From NCBI GenBank assembly GCA_900758955.1, contig CAAETL010000239.1, forward strand, positions 1 through 5,288: 5,288 bases of DNA, written 5' to 3'. The position numbers were made by a program, and so were the translations under genes. The DNA is from an uncultured Oscillospiraceae bacterium. Lineage in GTDB: Bacteria; Bacillota; Clostridia; Oscillospirales; Oscillospiraceae. The notes under the pieces are model-generated. The model saw only the letters and a program-made list of their open reading frames with translations, did not search any database and was not told where the DNA came from. Positions 1-4,375 of the stretch are shown one piece after another. Each line of letters opens with the position of its first letter. Within the stretch, counting starts at the first letter, position 1.

Positions 1-99
1 GCTGGTTTTGGGGTGGGTGGTATCCTTCCCCCCAGGGGAATGCCGGACACAGACGCCTATGCCGATTTGGTCCGCTGCAAATTTGTCGTGTGCGAGTAA
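1..99 (+). CDS. C-terminal end of an unidentified protein (cut by window start)
   Basis: Frame 1 is open from the first base to a TAA at 97-99, giving 32 residues ending ADLVRCKFVVCE. The composition is protein-like (mixed hydrophobic, acidic and aromatic residues, no low complexity), and the stop is followed by AT-richer DNA, as expected at a gene end. I do not recognise the family from this tail. It would run toward the convergent regulator at 144-386, leaving a 44-base gap in which I see no clear hairpin terminator. With only 33 codons visible, an open frame by chance is possible, so the call is tentative. Confidence 0.4.
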   Translation, partial: AGFGVGGILPPRGMPDTDAYADLVRCKFVVCE

Positions 100-143
100 T
101 TAAACTTGCGGACTTGAGTTCTCGGCGAATGTAACGGCTAAAA

Positions 144-386
144 CTATTTGATTTCTTGGGCTAAATCATCAAATTCTGGCGTTGAAAAGAATTCTCCTAA
201 TGTAATACCAAAACCGTCGCAGAGCATTTTAATGGTTGCAATACCGGGATTTTTACTTTTCCCATAGATAATATTTTTAACCGTGGATGGCGGTACACCA
301 GATTTGGTGGCCAGTTGATTCATACTTATGTAATATTGATTGCATAACGAAACAAGACGCTTTGCGACTGTTTTTTGAATATCCAT
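144..386 (-). CDS. Small XRE-family (Cro/CI-type) helix-turn-helix transcriptional regulator
   Basis: An 80-residue protein that is essentially a single Cro/CI-type HTH domain. The N-terminal helix (about 3-17) is followed by the HTH: SMNQLATKSGV (21-31) is the first helix and turn, and PPSTVKNIIYGK (32-43) is the recognition helix. The segment GIATIKMLCDGFGITLGEFF (48-67) is the usual closing helix pair of this fold. A short acidic tail (70-80) follows. The length is typical of stand-alone repressors in mobile elements. The ATG at 386-384 is preceded on the minus strand by AGGTG (394-398) with 7 bases of spacing, which supports this start. The gene is divergent from the Arc-like gene at 495, and an 8-bp inverted repeat lies just upstream, so it probably represses itself and perhaps its neighbour (inference). 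Its base composition is much more AT-rich than the genes from 1048 onward, suggesting acquisition. There is no sensor or peptidase domain, so the inducing signal cannot be inferred. Confidence 0.88.
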   Translation of the reverse strand: MDIQKTVAKRLVSLCNQYYISMNQLATKSGVPPSTVKNIIYGKSKNPGIATIKMLCDGFGITLGEFFSTPEFDDLAQEIK

Positions 387-396
387 ACTAAATCAC

Positions 397-420
397 CTCT
401 CAGAATAGTTTATCTGAGAG
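397..420. promoter_or_regulatory. Candidate operator: 8-bp inverted repeat between divergent regulator genes
   Basis: CTCTCAGA (397-404) and TCTGAGAG (413-420) are perfect inverted arms around an 8-base AT-rich spacer. The repeat lies 10 bases upstream of the XRE start codon, overlaps the edge of its ribosome binding site, and sits in the only region from which both divergent genes could be transcribed. Two-fold symmetric sites in this position are typical targets of small Cro/CI-type dimers. In the leftward direction the spacer contains TAAACT, a possible -10, so binding would block transcription; this promoter call is weak. A hairpin in the XRE mRNA leader is the alternative reading. Confidence 0.5.
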
Positions 421-422
421 AC

Positions 423-450
423 TTGCTAAATGTAGGCTATATATGATACT
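423..450 (+). promoter_or_regulatory. Possible promoter for the Arc-like gene
   Basis: TTGCTA (423-428) is separated by 16 bases from GATACT (445-450). An overlapping TATGAT (442-447) matches the -10 consensus better but is spaced too closely to the same -35. The region is AT-rich, lies directly right of the inverted repeat at 397-420 and is 45 bases upstream of the start codon. Matches are only moderate, so position and composition carry most of the argument. Confidence 0.3.
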
Positions 451-494
451 ATTGGGCTATGGATAGACTAAATTTAGAACAGGAGGAAATAAAA

Positions 495-689
495 ATGAAA
501 AAAGGCGATTGTAGTTGTACGATGTGGGTGAATCGGATGGTAGCGAAAAAACTATCCTATGTAGCAGAATATGATGGACTGTCGCGAAATCGAGAAATGC
601 AGATGCTGATGCAAAACCGAATTGCGGAATTCGAGGCGGAACATGGAGAAATCCCGATTTCGCTGTCAGCAGAGGAAGAGGAGGGATAA
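495..689 (+). CDS. Small Arc-like ribbon-helix-helix DNA-binding protein
   Basis: A 64-residue protein. The stretch VAKKLSYVAEYDGLSRNREM (13-32), continued by QMLMQNRIAEFEAEHGEI, parallels the Arc/Mnt repressor core: helix A, the GRSxN-like turn (here GLSRN, 27-31) and helix B. The preceding residues would form the DNA-contacting beta strand, here with an unusual C-x-C at residues 6-8. It ends in an acidic tail (EEEEG). The ATG at 495 is chosen over the in-frame ATG at 459 because a perfect AGGAGG (481-486) stands 8 bases upstream of it, while the 459 codon has no ribosome binding site. Arc-like proteins are dimeric repressors or antitoxin-type regulators. No toxin gene is adjacent, since the gene is followed directly by a terminator, so a regulator of an acquired element is the simpler reading. 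It is divergent from the XRE gene and may share its operator. The family assignment rests on sequence resemblance seen by eye. Confidence 0.72.
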   Translation: MKKGDCSCTMWVNRMVAKKLSYVAEYDGLSRNREMQMLMQNRIAEFEAEHGEIPISLSAEEEEG

Positions 690-698
690 GAACAAGCC

Positions 699-735
699 GA
701 CATTGCCAGAACATTCTGGCGCTGTCAGTTTTTTT
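699..735 (+). terminator. Intrinsic (rho-independent) terminator of the Arc-like gene
   Basis: GACA (699-702) pairs with TGTC (723-726) and GCCAGA (705-710) pairs with TCTGGC (715-720) around the loop ACAT. The two paired blocks are separated by a 2x2 internal step containing one possible G-T pair. AG and seven T residues (729-735) follow. The hairpin begins 9 bases after the TAA stop. Stem plus T-run make this a convincing terminator, and it ends the AT-rich two-regulator segment. Confidence 0.85.
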
Positions 736-905
736 ATCAAACCTTTTATATAACCAACTCACATTTTTGTTGCATTCCCCCGATCCACTTGATCCGGGCC
801 AAATCGTCAGACGCGTCTGCTGCTGGTCTGATGCCTGCGCTGAGCACAACACCCACCCAAATCCAGCGAGCAGCGCGAGCGGCCCATTGCCCTTCCCTCC
901 GGGGT
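736..905. other. Non-coding stretch left of the hairpin array
   Basis: No supported gene. Open frames exist on both strands, but they lack ribosome binding sites and run into the palindromic array. The sequence changes here from AT-rich (736-775) to GC-rich. Small dyads are visible: a 12-bp perfect palindrome CAGACGCGTCTG (808-819), whose left arm TCAGAC (807-812) could alternatively pair with GTCTGA (826-831), and an imperfect dyad CCCGATC/GATCCGGG around 778-797. Together with the array that follows, this is a 312-base gene-free interval between the terminator and the 3' end of the EcsC-family gene. Confidence 0.5.
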
Positions 906-1046
906 CCAGGGGCCGAGGCCCCTGGCGGTTTTCCCTCCGCTTTTGCCGTCAAAAGCGGAGTCCCCGCCGGATAGGCGGCCTGCCCGGCGAGGGCAAATCC
1001 CCGGCCCGATTGTCGGGCCACCCTCCCCCTGCCGGCGAAGCCGGCA
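906..1046. repeat. Array of six consecutive perfect hairpins (REP-like or structured RNA)
   Basis: Six perfect inverted repeats follow one another. They are CCAGGGGCC/GGCCCCTGG (906-914/917-925), CTCCGCTTTTG/CAAAAGCGGAG (935-945/950-960), CCGCC/GGCGG (964-968/974-978), TGCCC/GGGCA (981-985/991-995), GGCCCGA/TCGGGCC (1003-1009/1013-1019) and TGCCGGC/GCCGGCA (1030-1036/1040-1046). Loops are 2 to 5 bases and linkers 2 to 10 bases; 88 of 141 bases lie in perfectly paired arms. On the minus strand the linkers are mostly purine, rich in G. No T-run follows any stem on either strand, so this is not an ordinary intrinsic terminator. The array starts one base beyond the stop of the leftward EcsC-family gene, so it would form the 3' part of that mRNA. 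Alternatives are a REP/MITE-type dispersed intergenic repeat or a mosaic of them, an mRNA-stabilising 3' end, or a structured non-coding RNA. The pairing is certain from sequence; the function is unknown. Confidence 0.8.
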
Positions 1047-1047
1047 C

Positions 1048-1836
1048 TCACAGTTTCCCAAACTGCCGCAAAAACCGCCGGTGGTATTTCAGCTTGGCGT
1101 AATATGTGACCCGTTTCAGGCAGACCGAGTCGGCCAGTCCCCCCGCCACCCCCACAATGGGGATGCCCTGGAGTAATTTAAGATACAGCAGTTCCCCCGC
1201 CAGGGCCTCCCCGGCCTGGTCGGAGAGCTGCTGCAGCGTGGGCTGGGGGGGAATCTCCCCGTAGACCCACCGGTTCACTTCAGCGTTTCCCTCTTCAAAG
1301 TCCTCGCCCCGCAGGAGCGACACCGCCAGGGTCTTCAGCAGAAATCGCTGTTCCGACGGGGTGTCGTAGGCAAAGCCGTAGCTGAGGGCGATCTCATAGA
1401 GACTTTTCAGCAGAACGCCCGTAAAGAGGGGAATGTCCGGAATCCCGATGCCCAGCAGGCCCAGCCCCACCCCTTCCACGCCGGAGAGGGCCAAATTGCG
1501 GCGGCTGCTTCGCCCCGCCTGCCGGGAGAAGGCCCGCAGGCTGGCTTTGTCCCGGCGCACCCCGGCGGCGTAGAGATTCACCTGGTAGTCCGTCTCCCGT
1601 TTTTGGCGGGAGACGGTTTTCTCCACCAGGGGATCCCCTTTGTCCAAGACCATGGAAAAGGCCTTGCGGAACGCGGCCCGGAGGGTATCTTGGAGCCGGG
1701 CCGGCACTTTGTCCTCCAAACGCGCCCCCAGCTTGGAGGGAGTCTCCTGCCTGCGCTTGCGGAGGAGCCGCTCCTCCCGCCGCTGCAGCGCGGCCCACTC
1801 CCGCTCCCAGGGGAGCGGACGCTGTCCCAATGCCAT
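1048..1836 (-). CDS. EcsC-family protein of unknown biochemical function
   Basis: A 262-residue protein matching the EcsC family. Recognisable parts, in order, are a very basic helical N-terminus (about 10-60, with WEREWAALQRREERLLRKRR), the hydrophobic glycine-rich core GVGLGLLGIGIPDIPLFTGV (122-141), then YGFAYDTPSEQRFLLKTL (153-170), a second hydrophobic patch GIPIVGVAGGLADSV (224-238) and the closing YYAKLKYHRRFLRQFG (245-260) typical of the family's C-terminus. In Bacillus subtilis the founding member is encoded with the EcsAB ABC transporter, but its activity is not established. No transporter gene is adjacent here. The two hydrophobic patches suggest membrane association rather than full spanning segments (inference). 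The ATG at 1836 has AAAGGAGG (1843-1850 on the minus strand) with 6 bases of spacing. The gene appears monocistronic, is divergent from the phosphorylase operon, and its 3' end abuts the hairpin array at 906-1046. Its high GC matches the genes to the right, so it belongs to the host backbone. Confidence 0.85.
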   Translation of the reverse strand: MALGQRPLPWEREWAALQRREERLLRKRRQETPSKLGARLEDKVPARLQDTLRAAFRKAFSMVLDKGDPLVEKTVSRQKRETDYQVNLYAAGVRRDKASLRAFSRQAGRSSRRNLALSGVEGVGLGLLGIGIPDIPLFTGVLLKSLYEIALSYGFAYDTPSEQRFLLKTLAVSLLRGEDFEEGNAEVNRWVYGEIPPQPTLQQLSDQAGEALAGELLYLKLLQGIPIVGVAGGLADSVCLKRVTYYAKLKYHRRFLRQFGKL

Positions 1837-1879
1837 ACGCGGCCTCCTTTCTCATACGGGTTTGTGCAGTACGCACTAT

Positions 1880-1885
1880 TTTATA
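1880..1885 (-). promoter_or_regulatory. Possible -10 element of the EcsC-family gene
   Basis: On the minus strand TATAAA (within TATAAAATAG) lies about 44 bases upstream of the EcsC-family start codon, in an AT-rich island of an otherwise GC-rich region. No good -35 is visible at 16-18 bases; the spacer is a pyrimidine tract. A small dyad GTGC/GCAC (1864-1867/1873-1876) lies just downstream of it. Weak call. Confidence 0.25.
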
Positions 1886-1948
1886 GGGGGAGAGGGGAAA
1901 AAGATACCCCTTTTCTGTAAACAATATGGGAAGTGCGACGCTTTGGGT

Positions 1949-1977
1949 TTGCATTTTTTCCCTGCCTGGTGTAAGAT
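1949..1977 (+). promoter_or_regulatory. Possible promoter of the phosphorylase-deaminase-flippase operon
   Basis: TTGCAT (1949-1954) and TAAGAT (1972-1977) are separated by exactly 17 bases. This is the best-spaced rightward pair in the 311-base gap between the EcsC-family gene and the phosphorylase. Each hexamer is only a partial match to TTGACA/TATAAT. Transcription would start near 1984 and give a leader of about 160 bases. An AAGATACC direct repeat (1901-1908 and 1973-1980) overlaps the -10; its meaning is unknown. Confidence 0.35.
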
Positions 1978-1996
1978 ACCTCTAAGTCAGAAAAAA

Positions 1997-2141
1997 CGGC
2001 CCCCTGTCCTGCAACCGCTGGAAAGGCAGGCGCGGCGCATGAAAATTCAGGCGGATGCTCTCCGCCCATTCAGGCCCCCTCCCCGCGTTTGACGGGGAGG
2101 CGTCCCAAGCCGGTGTCAGCGGGCGGGAGGGGCCGAAGGAG
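1997..2141 (+). promoter_or_regulatory. GC-rich leader with mutually exclusive pairings ahead of the phosphorylase
   Basis: Several stems can form upstream of the phosphorylase start: GGCGGA/TCCGCC (2050-2055/2061-2066) and CCTCCCCG/CGGGGAGG (2078-2085/2093-2100, 7-base loop). The segment CGGGAGGGGCCG (2124-2135), which touches the ribosome binding site AAGGAG (2136-2141), can instead pair with CGGCCCC (1997-2003) or, with two bulged C residues, with GGCCCCCTCCCCG (2073-2085). The same bases therefore have competing partners, one of them next to the ribosome binding site. A 17-codon open frame (2039-2092) overlaps two of the stems. I see no match to the conserved purine riboswitch core. In GC-rich DNA such pairings can arise by chance, so a regulatory role is inference only. 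Confidence 0.35.
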
Positions 2142-2147
2142 ATTGCC

Positions 2148-2975
2148 ATGGAATTTACCTATGCACAGTACTGTGAAAGCGCCCAAGCCATCCGGGCGAA
2201 AATTGGGGATTTTACCCCCCGGTGCGCCATGGTGCTGGGGTCCGGTTTAGGCTACCTGGGAGATGTGGTGGAAGACCCCATCGTCATCCCCTATGGTGAG
2301 ATCCCCCATTTCAAGGCCTCCACCGCCCCCGGACACAAGGGGCAACTGGTGTTTGGCCGTTTGGCGGGGCAACCTGTTGCCGTCATGCAGGGCCGCATGC
2401 ACCATTACGAGGGCTACTCCTACCAGGAGGTCTCCTATGCCATTCGGGTGCTGCGGCTTCTGGGCGCGGATACCCTGCTGGTGACCAATGCCGCCGGCGG
2501 CGTGAATCTGGATTTTTCCGCCGGTGATTTGATGCTGATTACGGACCAACTCAAACTTTTCCTGGAGTCGCCCCTCCGGGGAGAGAATATTCCGGAATTT
2601 GGGGTGAGATTCCCGGATTCCACCTATTTATACACCCCCGCCTTACAGGAAGTGGCTCGTGAGGAGGCAAAGCGCCTGGGCATTTCTCTCAAGGAGGGGG
2701 TCTATATGTACTTCCCCGGGCCCCAGTATGAGACCCCCGCGGAGATCCGCATGGCCCGTACCCTGGGTGCCGACGCGGTGGGGATGTCCACGGTCCCCGA
2801 GGTCATTGTCGCCGCCCACTGCGGGATGCGGGTGCTGGGGTTCACCTTGGTTTCCAACATGGCCGCCGGGGTGCTTAACCAGCCCCTCTCCGAGGAGGAG
2901 GTCTTGACCGCCGCGGCCCATGCCAGGGAGGAATTTTCCGCCCTGGTCCTGGCCTGCCTGGGGAGAATGGGGTAA
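2148..2975 (+). CDS. punA: Purine nucleoside phosphorylase, trimeric (PNP/MTAP family 2) type
   Basis: A 275-residue cytoplasmic enzyme, the normal length for trimeric PNP. It splits purine (deoxy)nucleosides with phosphate into the base and (deoxy)ribose-1-phosphate. Visible motifs are the phosphate loop GSGLG (31-35), PGHKG (61-65), QGRMHHYEGY (81-90; the Arg, His, Tyr and Glu match the phosphate and sugar contacts of mammalian PNP), TNAAGG (113-118), GPQYETPAEIRM (191-202; aromatic plus Glu of the base site), VGMSTVPEVIVA (211-222) and SNMAAG (236-241). Asn237 at the base-binding position indicates 6-oxopurines (inosine, guanosine); adenine-specific MTA phosphorylases carry Asp there. At 248-250 the protein reads SEE where Bacillus PunA, as I recall it, has SHD, so the His that contacts the ribose 5'-hydroxyl appears replaced by Glu249. 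The ATG at 2148 has AAGGAG with 6 bases of spacing; the open frame extends to 2055, but without a ribosome binding site. It is first in a rightward operon, 61 bases ahead of the deaminase. The symbol is given for the family, not a proven orthologue. Confidence 0.93.
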   Translation: MEFTYAQYCESAQAIRAKIGDFTPRCAMVLGSGLGYLGDVVEDPIVIPYGEIPHFKASTAPGHKGQLVFGRLAGQPVAVMQGRMHHYEGYSYQEVSYAIRVLRLLGADTLLVTNAAGGVNLDFSAGDLMLITDQLKLFLESPLRGENIPEFGVRFPDSTYLYTPALQEVAREEAKRLGISLKEGVYMYFPGPQYETPAEIRMARTLGADAVGMSTVPEVIVAAHCGMRVLGFTLVSNMAAGVLNQPLSEEEVLTAAAHAREEFSALVLACLGRMG

Positions 2976-3021
2976 TCCCCCCACAGCCTGCACATCCCCG
3001 CAAGGAACCATGCTTTCATTG

Positions 3022-3039
3022 GGAAGGAGAACCAACTTG
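3022..3039 (+). promoter_or_regulatory. Ribosome binding site that fixes a TTG start for the deaminase
   Basis: GGAAGGAG (3022-3029) is followed after 7 bases by TTG (3037-3039). The only upstream in-frame ATG (3010) has AAGGAA (3002-3007) only 2 bases away, too close, and using it would put the strong site inside the coding region. Confidence 0.7.
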
Positions 3040-4332
3040 TCTATACTGCTCTATCACGCCACCGCCCTGCGGATGGACCCGGCGGGCTCGGTGCTGGAAA
3101 ACGCCTATGTGGCGGTGGAGGGCGCCTCCATCACCTACGTGGGACAGGAACGCCCCCAGGGGACCTTTCAGGAGGAGATCGACTGTAAGGGCAATTATCT
3201 GATGCCCGGTCTGGTCAACGCCCACACCCATCTGCCCATGACCCTGCTCCGGGGTTACGGCGGCGGGTGCGACCTCCAGACCTGGCTCAACCAGTATATT
3301 TTCCCCGCCGAGGCCAAGCTGGACCCCCGAGCGGTCCGGGCGGGGACCGGGCTAGCCCTGGCGGAACTCATCGCGGGCGGGGTTACCTGCGTGGCGGATA
3401 TGTATTATTTCTGCCAGGACATCACCCGGGAGGTGGCGGCGGCTGGCATTTCAGCCAACATCGCCCGGGGCGTTACGGTCTTCGACGGGGACTTTGATTT
3501 CCAGCGCAACGCGTCCTGCCAGGAGCTGCGGGAGATGGCCGACGCCTGGCACGGCTATGGAGAGGGGCAAATTCTGGTGGACGCCTGCATCCACGGGGAG
3601 TATACGTCCCATCCCGCCGTGTGGCAGGCCATGGCGGCCTACGCCAAGGAGCGGGGCCTGGGCATGCACGTCCACCTCTCCGAGACCCGGTCCGAGCACG
3701 AAGACTGCCTGAAGCGTTATGGCAAGACCCCCGCCCGGGCGTTTCTGGACGCGGGGATCTGGGACGTGCGGGCCATCGCCGCCCACTGCGTGTGGACCAC
3801 CCCTGAGGACTGGGCCATTCTGGCCGAGCGCGGGGTCACGGCGGTGCACAACCCCGTGTCGAACCTCAAGCTGGGGTCCGGCATCGCCCCCATCCCCGCC
3901 ATGCGCCAAGCGGGGGTGCGCATCGCCTTGGGCACCGACGGCGTCTCCTCCAACAACAGCCACGACATGTTCGAGGAGATCAAGCTGGCGGCCATTTTGC
4001 ACAACGGCGCTGGCTGCGATCCCCTGGCCGTTCTTCCCCTGGACGCCCTTGCCATGGCCACCCGGGAGGGGGGCGCTGCGCTGGGGCGCAAAACCGGCGT
4101 CATCGCCCCGGGGTATGCCGCTGATCTGATCCTCTTAGACGCCAACCGTCCCAACCTGGTCCCCTGCCACAGTCTTCCCGACAACCTGGCCTATTCCGCC
4201 CACGGCAGCGACGTGGTGATGAATATGGCCCGGGGGAAGGTCATATACAAGGAGGGGGACTACCTGACCCTGGATCTGGAGCGCATCCTGGCCGAGGTCA
4301 AAACCTACGCCTTGCCGCGGCTCTTCGGATAA
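3037..4332 (+). CDS. mtaD: 5-methylthioadenosine/S-adenosylhomocysteine deaminase (amidohydrolase superfamily)
   Basis: A 431-residue cytoplasmic metal-dependent deaminase that would convert MTA, SAH or adenosine to the inosine analogue plus ammonia. The beta-barrel amidohydrolase fold is shown by the first metal motif H-T-H (63-65, after MPGLVNA), a metal His (213) and catalytic Glu (216) in HVHLSE, His250 in AAHCVW and metal Asp301 in LGTDGVSSNN. The segment HNPVSNLKLGSGIAP (271-285) is diagnostic of the MTA/SAH deaminase and chlorohydrolase branch. Compared from memory with the Thermotoga enzyme TM0936, the ribose-binding Glu (PAE, Glu92) and the two substrate-tail Arg residues (Arg144 in ARG, Arg157) have counterparts, which favours MTA/SAH over guanine or cytosine. 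The start is taken as TTG at 3037 because GGAAGGAG (3022-3029) stands 7 bases before it; in-frame ATG 3010 would place this ribosome binding site inside the gene. The length then matches the family. It shares an operon with the phosphorylase, whose Asn-type base site fits the deaminated products. Confidence 0.9.
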   Translation: MSILLYHATALRMDPAGSVLENAYVAVEGASITYVGQERPQGTFQEEIDCKGNYLMPGLVNAHTHLPMTLLRGYGGGCDLQTWLNQYIFPAEAKLDPRAVRAGTGLALAELIAGGVTCVADMYYFCQDITREVAAAGISANIARGVTVFDGDFDFQRNASCQELREMADAWHGYGEGQILVDACIHGEYTSHPAVWQAMAAYAKERGLGMHVHLSETRSEHEDCLKRYGKTPARAFLDAGIWDVRAIAAHCVWTTPEDWAILAERGVTAVHNPVSNLKLGSGIAPIPAMRQAGVRIALGTDGVSSNNSHDMFEEIKLAAILHNGAGCDPLAVLPLDALAMATREGGAALGRKTGVIAPGYAADLILLDANRPNLVPCHSLPDNLAYSAHGSDVVMNMARGKVIYKEGDYLTLDLERILAEVKTYALPRLFG

Positions 4333-4356
4333 CGGGAGCCCGAGATATCTCAGAAT

Positions 4357-4375
4357 GGGGAGGAGCAAACCCTTG
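4357..4375 (+). promoter_or_regulatory. Ribosome binding site that fixes a TTG start for the flippase
   Basis: GGGGAGGAG (4357-4365) is followed after 7 bases by TTG (4373-4375). The in-frame ATG at 4355 overlaps this site and lacks one of its own. The arrangement is the same as in the preceding gene. Confidence 0.7.

Noticed and set aside
459..494. Upstream ATG for the Arc-like protein
   Set aside because: No ribosome binding site before 459; AGGAGG at 481-486 is correctly spaced for 495.
144..689. Toxin-antitoxin pair made of the XRE and ribbon-helix-helix proteins
   Set aside because: Both are DNA-binding types, they are divergent rather than overlapping in one operon, and no toxin-like frame is adjacent.
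173..721. Direct repeat ATTCTGGCG at 173-181 and 713-721 as a possible attachment site pair
   Set aside because: Only 9 bases, one copy lies inside a gene and the other inside a terminator stem, and ATTCTGGC recurs elsewhere (for example near 4420), so chance is the better explanation.
906..960. Intrinsic terminator for the EcsC-family gene
   Set aside because: Strong stems, but no T-run follows on the minus strand; G and A follow instead.
746..1102. Several overlapping open frames on both strands through the gene-free interval
   Set aside because: They read through the perfect hairpins, have no ribosome binding sites and give low-complexity proteins. The minus-strand tail ending near 746 (IKWIGGMQQKCELVI) looks faintly protein-like but I could not tie it to a family.
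1394..1954. Long open frame on the minus strand (186 codons) overlapping the EcsC-family gene
   Set aside because: Its composition (Gly/Ala/Pro/Arg-rich) is that of an alternative frame in GC-rich coding DNA; the EcsC-family frame has the family motifs and the strong ribosome binding site.
1926..1985. 19-codon open frame starting at ATG 1926
   Set aside because: No ribosome binding site, and it overlaps the candidate promoter of the phosphorylase operon.
2055..2147. N-terminal extension of the phosphorylase to an upstream ATG
   Set aside because: The extra 31 residues do not resemble the family, cross the leader hairpin, and lack a ribosome binding site; the ATG at 2148 has a good one.
1984..2147. 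Purine or SAH riboswitch in the phosphorylase leader
   Set aside because: I could not find the conserved core bases of a purine riboswitch or an SAH riboswitch; only generic GC-rich pairing is visible.
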